Notes: generated from the sequence alone by a model not told the origin. A stretch of DNA of 64,000 nt from Steinernema hermaphroditum (GCA_030435675.1 CM059625.1:1860001-1924000), one strand, 5' to 3'. Positions 47,468-58,499 are shown, numbered from the stretch's first letter. Made by a program: numbers and translations.

Positions 47468-50194
47468 ATGTCTGGCTCGGACTTGGCCACTGCCCAAGCG
47501 GCGGTACTGGTAAAATCAGCTGCCCTTCCGGAAGGAACTCCGAAGATTCAGGGATATGACTTCAATCAGGAATTCGACTTCGGAAAGCTCATGGATTCGT
47601 ATTTGACAACGGGTTGTCAGGCTACTAGCTTAGCACGCGCCATTGAGGTAGCCATCCAAATACAAAACACTAGAGTTAAGAAATTTTCAGGAAATCAACA
47701 AAATGATCAAATGTCGAAATGAGGAGCCACAATTTGAAGATGGAACAGATGAGTATTATCCGTATCCTGAAGGGAAGAAAAAGCGGGCCTGCACTATCTT
47801 CCTCGGCTATACATCGAATCTCGTCAGCTCGGGCCTCAGAGATGTAAGTTTGTAATAACTAACATGATGCTAATCAAAAAGTTGGAATACGGAAAAAAGG
47901 GAAATGATGTGAGAAATATAAAAATCCGGTGATATTGCTCAAGCATATGACTGGACAGGAAAGCGGTGGTCTAAGCCGGATTAAAAGATAAAATCAAGCC
48001 GGGATTTAGCTGTCGGTAGATTCGAGAAAGAGGAGGAGTCAAGGCCTAGGTGGCTACTGGCTACTGGCAGTTGGGCGCAATCAGCTTCACGATCACTTCA
48101 ACGTAGGGGGCCTTAGCTCTTAGTACAAGTGTGAGGAGGGTGTGCTTGGGAAAGCCAGGTTCAAACATGAATCTCACATTGTCAACAGATTAATCAAAAC
48201 ACTGGAAAAGTAGAACAAGGCTTTTATGTGACAGATTTGAAACTTCAGAATTTTGATTGGGAAACACTTCTATCCTTATAACATGGAATTCTGAACCTTG
48301 AAATTTCTATTGGGTTGATGCATTGAAAATGAGCCCCTTGGTAAACATCCTTTATTTTTACAATATTTACTCCTGGGGTATAATTGATTGGTGCGTTGTT
48401 GAGTACATTTAGCTCTCACTCTACATCATCATTGGCGGCTTGTCCGTTACATTCCTCTTGATGTTGGGGGTCTATTTTGTTTTTATGATCATTTTTTGGC
48501 ACCTCGAGATGGCGAAATACGAAGTGATGTATGGACTTCCTATGGTAGCATTTGTGTGATGGACGGTGACTGCCTTCTACCACGTACATCCTTGGTTCTT
48601 GCCTATTGAATGCACCTACCGCTGCGGTCGTCGTATATCACAGCATGGGCTAACTCAAAAAGATGGCCGTTTCGGATCACCATGTTCCATCAACTCCAAT
48701 GTTTCCAAATGGTTAAGTACTATAACAGGGAACGGGGACATGCAGCAGATAGCCATCGCTCACAGCTATCATGCCCACATAGTGACTTCACGAGCTCATT
48801 TCTACTTTAAGGAAAAAGAGGCCAAATGAAGAAAAAATGGCCCTTGTATTCCTAAAAAATACGACTCTCCGAGGCCGTGTATTTTCAAGTTGACCCCCAC
48901 AAAGGCTCTCCACTTTGAGCTGTGAGACTCATGTTCGTTGTTCGTATAGAGCTCTGTTAGCTCTATCTTACTGTCATCTGTACGCGTCCGTAAATGAAGA
49001 TATCAGAGAAAGCCACTGAGAATAAGGTGAAGAGGTCGAAAATTTGACCAAAACCATTTTTCGATTTTAAACCTCGGGTACTCTACGAACGAGGAATCCG
49101 AATGCGGGCCATAAAGTGGGCTGAAGTTGCTGATGCTAGCGGCAAATACCTTGATTAGATTGTGTGCCTTTTTGGTAATAAATATCTACTTTCAAAAAGG
49201 CTCATTTATTATGCATCAACCCAATATTTAGGTCATTCGCTACGTCGTGGAACATGACATGGTCGACTGCATTGTAACCAGCGCCGGTGGAGTCGAAGAA
49301 GATCTGATCAAGTGTCTCGCGCCATCCTACCTCGGCGACTTCAACATGAGCGGCGCTGCACTCCGAAAAGAAGGATTAAATAGGGCGGGAAACGTGCTCA
49401 TCCCAAACGACAACTACTGCAAATTTGAGGACTGGCTTATGCCCATTCTTGATGAGTGCATGGAGCAAACTCGTTATTGGACGCCTTCTAAGCTTATCGA
49501 TCGCCTTGGTCAAAAGATCAACGATCCGTCATCTATCTGCTACTGGGCGCACAAGAATCGCATTCCCATCTTTTGTCCTGCTCTAACTGACGGGTCATTG
49601 GGCGACATGTTGTATTTCCATTCTGTCATGAAAGGTCCCGGACTATCTGTCGATATTGTAGAGGTACTTAACCGATTAGTCTTAACAGCTATGAAGTGAT
49701 CTTTAGGACGTCCGCCATATTAACACCATGGCCGTGAAGTCGCTGAAAAGCGGAGTCATCATTCTTGGCGGCGGTGTTGTTAAGCATCACATTAACAATG
49801 CCAACTTGATGCGGAACGGATCTGATTATACGGTGTTCGTCAATACGGGACAGGTGAGTACCCCACTGATGACAATAAAAGGAGCTCTGAATGTGATCAA
49901 TAAACTATAAACTGTTTTTGCTGCAGCTTTCAGTTTGAGTAGGGTTCCACTACTACGACTGTGGTACCACATTATCTTCCGCTACAAAAGCTATCTGCAT
50001 TGTTTCAGGAATTCGACGGAAGCGACTCTGGAGCTCGACCAGACGAAGCCGTCAGTTGGGGCAAAGTGAAGACGACATCGCAGGCCGTGAAAGTTTTCTG
50101 CGATGCTACTCTTGTCTTCCCATTGATTGTCGCTCGCACCTTTAGAGAGCACGTGGCCCGTCGGATGAATGGGGTATCTAAGGAAAAGAATTGA
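47468..50194 (+). CDS. dhps-1: Deoxyhypusine synthase
   Basis: Five exons, 47468-47647, 47691-47843, 49232-49663, 49707-49853 and 50009-50194, in phase; 365 aa, the normal family size. The enzyme moves the aminobutyl group of spermidine, with NAD, to one lysine of eIF5A, the first step of hypusine formation. Family blocks: [118 protein letters not shown]. The catalytic lysine is the K of SWGK; the NAD-site GGGVVKHH and SGARPDEA stretches are intact. Acts as a cytosolic tetramer. Intron 2 (1,388 bp) is much longer than the others and carries a dispersed repeat and an odd membrane-segment frame. No defect seen. Confidence 0.98.
48412..48561 (+). other. Exon-like membrane-segment frame inside dhps intron 2
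   Basis: After an ACATTTAG acceptor a frame reads [19 protein letters not shown], then [16 protein letters not shown], up to a stop at 48559. It resembles the last exon of a small membrane protein. No upstream exon was located in the intron, so it may be a relic of an insertion or a nested gene end. Confidence 0.25.
48840..49080. repeat. Dispersed repeat, copy 1 (in dhps intron 2)
   Basis: Shares TTTCAAGTTGACCCC, AGGCTCTCCACTTTGAGCT and a following AGAGCTCTGTTAGCTCT region with the stretch at 57470-57680 (TTTCAAGTTGACTCC, TGGCTCTCCATTTTGAGCT). Same orientation, diverged by substitutions. Confidence 0.65.
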
Positions 50195-51106
50195 AATCTC
50201 AACGTTTTTTTTTGTTGAACTGTTGTTAAGTTTATTCCTTGTTAAGTCGTGAATTGATAAAATTTATGTTATTCTGTGTGAAAAACACAATGAGAGAAAT
50301 CATACCCAAAGGAGCACATACGTGGTGGTAGTGCTCGTATTTAAATGGCATCAATCGGCGAGTGAAGTGATTCTAAGGCTGCAGGACCGATTCTCTTTGC
50401 ACTACATCTCCATTTACCATATAATCAGCGTACTGTATACGAAGTGTAAGAGGGTTATATTGTGAAAAATAAATGTAGAAAGAATTAGGTAAAAAGAGAG
50501 CACATTTCGTTTTCATCATTTGAGTCGTTGCTCATCCAATGAAACGGAAATGGTGCCGGAATGTGTCTGCGAGGGCGACTCATTGACTCATGATTCTTTA
50601 TGACATCGCACTGACAGTTTACAGCTGCTAGATACTCAAATATTGCGCGCCGGCACATGAAACGTTAGCCCTTGTTTTCTTTCTGAATTGAGGTATGGTA
50701 ACTGAAAATGAAAGTGATAAAGGTAATGAAAATTAAAGAAATGCTTCGGAACTATAGGAATAAGTACAACTGCCATCGAAGTGAACGGACATTGTAAAAA
50801 CAGAGTTAACAAATAAAGTGTCCCTTACTGTCAGTTTATTACCGCTCTTGCTGAATCATTGTTTAAATTGATCGTTTAAGTGCAGCTTGTGCCTCTGGGG
50901 GTGGTCGCTAGTTTCCTATGGTTTTATTTACTTTCAAATTTATTACCTTAAACGGCAATTTTGAAATATTCGTCCGTATAAAATGTGCGCCACATGGATA
51001 AAATTACAGTATTCGTTCATATTCTTGCGTTACTGGTTGGTCGTGCGACAGCTGCATTGTGATATTCATTTAACAATCAGCTTTAGGTTGATTTCAGAGT
51101 GATCAC
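50195..51106. other. Intergenic, 3' flank of dhps
   Basis: No coding feature. AATAAA-like signals at about 50470 and 50813 could end the dhps transcript. Confidence 0.4.
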
Positions 51107-52060
51107 ATGACTATTCTCAGCTCCACATTCATCGTGCTTTGCACGCTGTTCTGCCCCTTTGTACTTGCCGATCAAGCCACAACAGATCCACAATGCTACG
51201 AGTGTGTCCAAGCTGGATTCAAAAAAATTGTAAAAAACAGTTTCTACCCATATTTGGATTTCTCGAAACTGGTGGAAATGGATGACTGCATTGGCATGCC
51301 ACAAAACGGCCTCGAAAAGTGCACATCGCTCTGCGTTGAGATTATTTATGCAAGCTATGAGAAGGGAAACGACAAGAGCAGCTACGCAGTACGCGGTTGT
51401 TACGGCAAATTGGTTGGAAACGGATTCAACATGCCGAGTGATCTATCTGTATATGAAAATAAGACGTATGCAGAAAAGATTGAGAACGCAACATTCGCTT
51501 TGCGCACATGTTTGCCAAATCCGGGCGGATGTAATGCTAAAATCAGCATTTCTAATGACGAAATCAAGGACAACACGGTAAGCATGACTCTCAACGAAAG
51601 TAAGTTACCCACTTTGACTTACTGTCACTAAAAACCAATTCACAGCTGACATCAAACAATGCCTCACGTGCCCTAACGACGGTTACTGTGAGAAACCCAC
51701 GTACCAAGACTGCGCAAAAAAATTTTGTTTCAGCGAAATTGGATATCTGCATGGTTAGCTAAGCAGATTACTGTTTTATATATAAAGCAACACTTAGGCG
51801 TTCCTTACAAAAGATATGGTTGTACCCACGTCAATCCACTCTTGGTATCAGGAAATGTGACTATCACGAACAAGGACGACTTTAACCCCTACTACAAAGA
51901 TTTGGTACAAACGCCGACTTAATGCTTATTATTTGCGTAATACGATTTTTAGACCAATGTCGAGCATATGTACTGCGAAAAAGATCGCTGCAACAGCGCG
52001 TCAGTCTTCGGCATCGTCACGTCTCTTTCCATCGTCGTCATTAGCCTCTTGTTCCGCTAA
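51107..52060 (+). CDS. GPI-anchored Ly6/three-finger-like secreted protein
   Basis: Four exons: 51107-51599, 51646-51753, 51798-51904 and 51953-52060, phases 1,1,0; 271 aa. A signal peptide (TFIVLCTLFCPFVLA) is followed directly by CYECVQAG, the usual first-finger start. Cysteines continue through MDDCIG, EKCTSLCVEI, RGCYG, RTCLPNPGGC, then KQCLTCPNDGYC, DCAKKFC and YGCTH. The terminal YCEKDRCN is the CxxDxCN signature that closes a three-finger (LU/Ly6) fold. It is followed at once by a short hydrophobic tail (SVFGIVTSLSIVVISLLF) without cytoplasmic residues, i.e. a GPI signal. It probably sits on the outer membrane face. The length allows two modules, the second being the more canonical. 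An adjacent ATCACATG start context; acceptor upstream (TTTCAG at 51092-51097). Ligand unknown. Confidence 0.8.
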
Positions 52061-52571
52061 CTGCTCGTTACAACTAACCCACAAAAGCACGCAAGGCACT
52101 TTTGTATTTATGCGTCATGTATAACCAGTAAACATATTTTGCATTTCTATGTACCGAGTTCGTGCATTATGAAACGATTTACAGCCATGACCTGAATAGA
52201 CGCTTAGAGTAGGCATTTCACAGGTACATAAAAAATTTCACGCTCATGAACTGGTATCACCGACTTGAGTAATAGCACTGTTGATCTATTGAGAAGACCA
52301 CATGTACCACAAGTTTAGCCTATACTCTTTGACGGGACTGACGACGCAAACTAGGACACAAAGTAACAGCAATGAAAGTTTCTTTTCCCTAAACGAATAT
52401 GAAACTATTCGGTATCACGAAATGATTTAAAGTCCGAAAAAACTCGAGTCTTTTAAAGTGTTCGATAATCGTTAAGCTCCGAAATGCTATTGGAGAACTG
52501 AAAACACTTTGTTCGAGGGAACGTCGGTGTGTCATTAGTACCGCGATCTTGATATAAGCGCGTATAAGCGC

Positions 52572-52662
52572 GTGCTTATTATACCTGACAGATGTAAAGA
52601 AGATGCCCAGGACGCCCACGACGAAGCCCGTGTACCATAGCCACGACAGTACGAGCGAGTGC
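52572..52662 (-). CDS. Possible membrane-segment exon
   Basis: Between an AAAATAG acceptor and a GTATAA donor, in frame: TLRGWHSLVLSWLWYTG followed by FVVGVLGIFFTSV. Strongly hydrophobic and possibly the last membrane segment of the channel-like fragment upstream, but the join is not proven. Confidence 0.3.
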
Positions 52663-52985
52663 CATCCGCGCAGCGTTCCTATTTTCGTTATTGCTTGTTG
52701 ATCAGTTTGGTTGGTTTTGCTTGTTGTACTGGGTGCCGTTCCCTCGTGAACGGATATAAAATACTCGACTTACAAGCGTGCTTTTGTTTTTAGTTCTTGA
52801 ACTTTGCACTGGACAGCAAGAAGACACCAAACAAAAGATGTGAACATTTTCGATTTCACAAGCAAATGAAACGACTGCTGCAATTGATCTACCTAATAAG
52901 AGAAATGATTGAAAAAACAACGTGGCTCTGCCATTATGCAGCAGACTGCTTAGTAAATTAACACAATTTATTCTAACACTAAAAT

Positions 52986-53258
52986 TTAAACCACAGCCAA
53001 GACAACGAAAACAACAATAGTGCTAATAGAGAAGTACATCGTCATGAACAGATGGAAGTTCCGACGGATAAGCGGACGCAGTTCTGGCGGCACGGTGGAC
53101 ATTACCGCAGTGGCTGCAAAGATCGCGGTACTAATCCCAATCTGTCCGGCGAGCGTGATGCCATCGTCTTCTAGCAATACGGCGTTGTCCTGGACCCAGT
53201 AACAAATTCCGGACGTACGGCACTCTCGCTTCATCGTAGCATCAAAATGGATGGACAT
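52986..53258 (-). CDS. Small membrane protein or partial ligand-gated ion channel-like gene
   Basis: A single 90-codon frame whose ATG lies seven bases after a strong acceptor (CATTTTCCAG), consistent with trans- or cis-splicing. It has CRTSGICYW, then LLEDDGITLAGQIGISTAIF, VPPELRPLIRRNF, and a second membrane segment FHLFMTMYFSISTIVVF. The order acidic loop, G-I-T-L, helix, V-P-P, helix resembles the TM2-TM3 part of Cys-loop channels (where GEKVTLGI precedes TM2). About 300 bp downstream, 52574-52661 on the same strand, another membrane exon reads LRGWHSLVLSWLWYTGFVV. No extracellular ligand-binding domain is present, so this is a fragment, a very small protein, or a broken gene. The channel resemblance is inference. 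Confidence 0.4.
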   Translation of the reverse strand: MSIHFDATMKRECRTSGICYWVQDNAVLLEDDGITLAGQIGISTAIFAATAVMSTVPPELRPLIRRNFHLFMTMYFSISTIVVFVVLAVV

Positions 53259-53404
53259 GGTGAATCTGGAAAATGATCAGTTAGATGGCACACATAAAAA
53301 CGAAAAGCGATATATGAACGATAACAACAAAAATCGAGACAAACACGGACAAAAAGACAAGAAGGGTTACAATAAATCCAGAACCTTGCACTGATCCACA
53401 CAAC

Positions 53405-53500
53405 AAACATTGGGCTGAATGCAGCTAATGCGCCGTCGGCTATATGTGACATCCAGAATTAACATAGTGTTGGATAATATGGCGTCGGCATCAGTACTAA
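53405..53500. repeat. Fragment related to the 58.6-60.7 kb palindrome arms
   Basis: Contains TGGGCTGAATGC, CCGTCGGCT and ATAATATGGCGTCGGC in the same order and orientation as 59036-59110 in the left arm (CTGGGCTGAATGCGGCGTCGG..AATATGGCGTCGG). A small diverged copy of that element's inner region. Confidence 0.55.
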
Positions 53501-53867
53501 ATAAAGCTAAGGAGACGGGTGCTCTGTCCGTCCGCAAAAATTCTGTGTGTGGTCCACTCGCGGTATTTTGAATTGTTCTGTTGGTCCCACCACGATCTGT
53601 TTTTCTTTTTTGTTTCGCGTCTTCGCGGAGCGGTCTATTCGAGCAGGGCTTTCGAAAATTGTTATCGCGTTGATTTGTATGTTGTAGCTTCACGGTGCGT
53701 TCCCTGCGTGAAGGAGGTATGCATTAATCGTGTTCATTTCAGAAAACAACTGACAGCAAGGCTGCTCTCAACCACTCAACACTCAACCGCTCAAACACTC
53801 AACAGCACTCAACCGCTGGGGAAGTAAGTCCTAATTTCTCTCGCGGAATTGTGTTAACTGATTGCTT

Positions 53868-53990
53868 ATTCAGGTACAACCCGATATGAACATCGCGACG
53901 TACATCAAGAAGGAATTCGACAAGAAGTTCGGGCCCAAGTGGCACTGCATTCCCGGACGCGAATTGGGATCGTACATCACCAGAAATAGA
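53868..53990 (+). pseudogene. Partial LC8-type dynein light chain exon
   Basis: After a TTATTCAG acceptor the frame reads [17 protein letters not shown], then [16 protein letters not shown], a clear match to the middle of LC8 dynein light chains. The first about 40 residues of LC8 and the final strand (HETKHFIYFY..LLFKSG in the family) are missing; instead the frame runs straight into transposase-like sequence. LC8 dimers bind many partners through that final strand region, so this copy should not fold normally. A truncated host gene copy carried into, or interrupted by, a transposon. Confidence 0.8.
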
Positions 53991-54830
53991 GAGGGAAAAG
54001 ACAGATTCCAGGAAACTGCTGGGATAAGGTACCGTCCCGAAAACGGAAAGCCGAAGACCTTGAGATATCCGGCGGTCCGAAAATTGGCCAAACAAAAAAT
54101 CTAGCGGAATTCTGAGTGTTTGATGAGGAAGCTGGCCAAACTCCACCGAATCAACCGAACATCGATGCGACCGCCTATTAGTGAAGATCTCCAACTGGAA
54201 AGCTACAAAATAAGCCGTGGAAATTTTCTAACCAACCAGAAAAAGGCTAAAAGATTGGAAAAGTTCAGAAAGCTGGAGGCCGAGGCACGCAGCTCCGGAT
54301 TCTCCAATGTAGTCTTTTCAGATGAAAAGATTTTTACAGTTTAACCGATCTGCAACAGTCAGAGCCACCGCTATCTAATGCAGAAGGGATCTCTACGTAC
54401 GAAGCAGTTCGAAAAAAGCCATTTTCCCGATTCTGTGCAGGTTTAAGGTGAACTCTGCGCAAATCTCTGCAAAACCGGCAAAACTTCCTGGTTTTCGTCG
54501 AAAAAATCGGTGTAAAAATCGACTCTCAAGTGTACCAAAAACATATCCTGGCGACTTATTTGATTCTCTGGGCCGAGAAACACTTACTGGATCACGGATT
54601 GGTATTTCAGCGTGGCTGGGCGGCCGCCTACGGAGCGAAATCAACGATGGCATCCCCTAGATCACATGAAAAGACCACATTTCCTGGATGTGGATCAACG
54701 AAATCTGGTCATCCAACTCGAGGATTCTAAATCCGCTATATGGGCATGGTAGCTTTGAGTGATAGCTGCCAGCTGCATGGTCCCATTTTGTGTTACAGTA
54801 CTAAACAATTGGAAACGTTGGACCCTGAAT
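53991..54830 (+). pseudogene. Tc1/mariner-type transposase, degenerate
   Basis: Frames in sequence, with stops and shifts, give [19 protein letters not shown] (HTH/linker-like), MRKLAKLHRINRTSMRPP, SNVVFSDEKIFTV (first catalytic Asp block), QVYQKHILATYLILWAEKH and HGLVFQRGWAAAYGAKST (the region of the second catalytic Asp, which normally reads QQDGAPAH). The Asp of the second block is lost (QRG), and at least two stops and one frameshift break the gene, so it is dead. Terminal inverted repeats were not found by eye. Confidence 0.8.
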
Positions 54831-55651
54831 ATTAGCCCATGAAGGAACCTGTTGCCAGTGACGACTTTGGAAGGACGGGTCTTTCAGCTAACGGGTACCG
54901 GAACCGGGTGCATCCCTAGTATCTATTTTATTCCAGATTTTCAACCAAGAAGATCACGTGCACTCTCTCTTCCCACGCTTTGGTATTTTTTGCCGTTTTA
55001 TCCTATTGTTGTTTTGACGTGAATAAGAAAACGTTCAAATCGTTCTTTATACTTAAATGTGAGCTTCTTAATTTATTCATAACGGACATCAACTAACATT
55101 AACATGAAAATAACAGAAACACATCATGACTTATCCCCGCTTGCTTGTGATCACGAAGAACATTCGGGGTTTCGACGTCAAAGGACATTCGACGACTTGA
55201 TCAGAGTAGTCGCCCGGGAGTTTCAGACTTAAGCCTCCCAATATGAAGTTTTCCTTTTCCCTTTTTTGTGCTCGCCTTATCCTCAGTCTGCACTTGAGGG
55301 CCACGCGGAGTTATTGTTGTTCGTTGAGTTAGATACAATATTTTTACTTCTTACGAAGAGGAATACAAAGGGTGGGGAAACTTCTAGACTTCAGGTGTGA
55401 TGGACTTCAACGACCGGGACGTTGGACTTCCTGACGCGTTGACTGTCGATGGACGACACGCGGTGGACGGCTGTCGTAAGTGGGACGTCGGCTGTGGGAA
55501 GATGTTGGATTCTTTCGCTCGTAGACGACTCCGTTTATGTGGTGCCGGGAGATGGTGAAGGTGGACTCACGGCAAAGGTTCTAAAATATAATTTCGAAAC
55601 CATACCAAGATCGAATAAGTTTGTACCTTTTTCTGTGTGCCCATCATACAC
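54831..55651. other. Intergenic, no supported gene
   Basis: Contains the flank of the transposase relic. A minus-strand acceptor at about 55580 (ATTTTAG) could lead to a short last exon of the TTL gene (TFAVSPPSPSPGTT then stop), but this lacks the family's conserved terminal cysteine. Confidence 0.3.
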
Positions 55652-55957
55652 CTGTGGGTAATTACCAGGAGTGGGTCAATACTTCCCCACTCATTCTGCC
55701 GTCCTTCCACCAAAAAGTATCTGTTAGGATTTGAGTGGACTGGGCGTCCAATTTTGTCGTCAAACACTGAAAAATGGTTATGCAGACTGCAAAAACTGTG
55801 ACCTCTGCGCTTGACTTACAAACATCTTCTTCCCATATTTGAATATGAGCTCCCTCCACATTCGTCATCGTTCCACAGCTAAGGAACCCTTCGATCGTAA
55901 TTCGTTGCATCGACGCAGATACGAAGGAAGTACCAAGAACCAGGATAGCGATGTGTC
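55652..55957 (-). CDS. Transthyretin-like (TTL) protein, partial
   Basis: Two minus-strand exons, about 55820-55957 and 55652-55766, joined in phase 1. They encode a hydrophobic leader (AILVLGTSFVSA), then ITIEGFLSCGTMTNVEGA, HIQIWEEDV, and LFDDKIGRPVHSNPNRY, FLVEGRQNEWGSIDPLLVITH. This is the nematode TTL/ttr family (secreted, transthyretin-like beta-sandwich): the V-x-G-x-L-x-C opening, the IWEED, and the G-x-F-x-x-x-G block are present. No start Met is found in the leader frame; a stop lies just upstream, so either a small first exon is missed or the gene is damaged. The C-terminal quarter with the usual cysteines is not identified. A decayed copy lies at 58.15 kb. Confidence 0.65.
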
Positions 55958-56027
55958 CTTGTATTTAGGGACTTGCGCAGCGAAAAACTGTCAATCTTGT
56001 CCATGATAGAGAGAAGCTCACAGTCGA

Positions 56028-57060
56028 TCACCTGAAGTTAATCCATTGATTACAGTTCATTATGGGGTTTCTTTTGAATACAACGAAGGCGTTCAGCCAT
56101 GAATTGTTTCCACACATTATGATTAAGTTAACAGCGGTAACATCATCTAGAGCCAAAACGGACCCACATCCGTCGCGCCGGTGAGGAACATCGAGGAAGG
56201 CTAAATAATCGTCCTGTTCTTTCACGGCGAAAACTTCAAATTTAAATCTGTCATTGCTGAGAGCCTAAACTGTTTAATAAGTGGAATAGTTTAAAGTATA
56301 CGTACAAGCGCCGTTACAAGCTTAAGCGTAGTAGTGAGCCCAATAGGCTGTCCATTGAAAATTGGTGACAGTTCGTGATTGGTAAAACTGTCTGTGATTG
56401 TTTGACATTCTTTTTGGGCTTTCTGTAGATAAAGCTGGGTCCTTGTCAACGCATTAACTAAAAGTAGAATACACGGAAGTCTTTTTCGTAAATTGCAATT
56501 GGATATCATGCGATTCCGAAGGTATATTATTTTAGGTGCACTCAGCTCTTTGTGAGATATGACTGACAAACGTCTTCTCTCCTAATACACTTAAAACACG
56601 CTCTCACGAATGGCCTTGTCATCGGAACAATCGTCAAGAAGTAAAAATAAATATGCTGCTTTCGGAAGACAATATGCAGTAACGATTATCTTGTTTTCTT
56701 GAGTTTTGCATCACCCACCTTCCTGATTTTGCACTATGCCACGAACTATATCGAAGAAGCCATCAATGCCCAACCTAAATAAAAACTATTAACTTCAAGT
56801 GTTCACAAGGAAACTCACAGGTTCATGTCAATAATGTCGATGCGTTCCATAACAAACGATTCATAATCAGACAGTCCATCAATAAGAAACCTGTAGGTTT
56901 CCGAAAGGAATATCTTGATTTGTTTTTCGCTTTTCATCAGCACATACCTAAGAAGTCCGCAATACCGCGTTCTGCATTAGGTGCATAGCAGGACGTATGA
57001 ACCTTTTGGCGGAGACGGAGTCTGAAAACAGACTGGCTTCAATTTGGCTCCTTTTTAGTA
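56028..57060 (-). CDS. Exon cluster of unknown gene, minus strand
   Basis: Several coding-looking segments: about 56028-56225 (YLAFLDVPHRRDGCGSVLAL, then VNLIIMCGNNSWLNAFVVF), about 56311-56470 (TQLYLQKAQKECQTITDSF..PIFNGQPIGLTTTL) and short ones near 56740 (LGIDGFFDIVRGIVQ) and 56860 (FLIDGLSDYESFVMERIDI). Each is bounded by plausible splice sites, but I could not make the phases agree across all of them. Either the real junctions differ or this is a decaying gene. No family recognised. Confidence 0.3.
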
Positions 57061-57469
57061 TAAGCTCTATATATTGCTTTGATCGGTCTCATCTCTGAAA
57101 ATAAGGGATTTTTTTTGTTGTTTTTGTGGGTTTTCTGGTTCTCAAATGAAGTAAGACTTATAACTTATATATGAATGCCTACCACATTTCGCCACTAATT
57201 AATTTATTTTTCGAAATCTTTTATACACCAGTTTTTTTTTTTCACTTTTCTCGCTTTTGATCAGTTTGATGACCGATTCGACCGAAATGTGCGGAGCTGT
57301 CAATACTACAGGGCTCACCCTTCGAGCGCGCTTAAAATCCATAGGCATAGTCCTAAACCAGAAAAGGAACTACTGAAGCCTGCGTGACAGTATTTCTGCA
57401 CACCCTGTATGAAGAGTAAATAGTGTTTTAGATGTTAAAAAAATCACACGTCAGCATTGGTGCCTGAAA

Positions 57470-57680
57470 CCTGATATTTTCAAGTTGACTCCAACAATGG
57501 CTCTCCATTTTGAGCTTTGAGAGATTCATGTTTGCATATTCTTATAGCACTCTCTTCGCTCTGTCTAACTCTCACCTTGTCTCGTGCACACCAGGTAGCC
57601 CCCAGTTGTCCAAACGGTGAATATATACCGTAAAAACTTTGTTACAAAAATGCGAAATTTTCACCGAGTCAACCCAATAT
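57470..57680. repeat. Dispersed repeat, copy 2
   Basis: Matches the repeat in dhps intron 2 (48840-49080), same orientation. The ATGCGAAATTTTCA..ACTCAACCCAATA segment at its end recurs at 58021-58050, a local duplication. Confidence 0.6.
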
Positions 57681-58139
57681 AAAAAAATGATCCAAAAAAT
57701 GCATTGGTGAGCACGCCAGAACCACGCTGTAAGTCGAATATGTACCTGATATCATTCCTTCACTTTCGTCGTTTTCAGCTTCGAATCGCTTTCGAATTAA
57801 TATCGGGAGCATATTTCTGAAGTATCCTGCTTGATGTCATGTAGCGTAAGGAACGATTTACCTCGTGAGCCATGGTCCTATGTGGGCCTCTACAGGATTT
57901 GTATTCTGCATTGGCTTGTCTGCACTTATATGAAGATCCATGCCTGTAAAGAGAATGAACTCCCTGATGAAGCTGGAGTAATCGTTTCTGAAGGATTCTG
58001 GCAAAAACACCGTATGCGACTATGCGAAATTTTCAAAGACTCAACCCAATAGATTACTTCGCTGAATCGGCATTCGAAAATTGTCATTGACAAAATTGTC
58101 AATTCAGACCATGTTAAATGCGAATTGTTTCGTATACCA

Positions 58140-58290
58140 TCCCACTTCGACCAAAAAGTACCGGTTAATATTTGAGTGGACCGGGTATCCAGTATCGTCC
58201 ATAAACACTAAAAAATGGTAAAAACACAAAAAAAACTGTGAACTGCGCGCTTCGCTTTCAAACATATCTCAATATGAACATTAATCAAAA
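58140..58290 (-). pseudogene. Decayed copy of the TTL exons
   Basis: Mirrors 55670-55860: ACCAAAAAGTA, GAGTGGAC, CGTCC/CGTCG, AACACTAAAAAATGG and CTGTGA..TGCGC occur in the same order. In translation the minus strand still reads DDTGYPVHSNINRYFLVE. The donor after the first exon has mutated (GTAAGT became GAAAGC) and stops break the rest. Confidence 0.65.
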
Positions 58291-58371
58291 ATCAAAACAG
58301 CGATCGAGAAGATCATTTTCAACAATAATTTATCAAACAAGGAAGTCCATGAAATGTCTTGCATAACCAAG

Positions 58372-58499
58372 CTATTTTTTAACGTGCCAAAAAGAGACGT
58401 AAATGAGAAGAAGAAATCCTATAATAAGAGAAAATAAAGGAACGTACATGTTATTGAATACAGAGCTCATTATCTGCCGACAGCAATCAACGAGGAATC
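58372..58499 (-). CDS. Possible last exon of a membrane protein
   Basis: After a strong ATTTTCAG acceptor: FLVDCCRQIMSSVFNN, then a hydrophobic YVPLFSLIIGFLLLIYVSF and a basic end before the stop. Upstream exons are not visible in the 120 bp before the large palindrome, which may have inserted into this gene. Confidence 0.3.
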
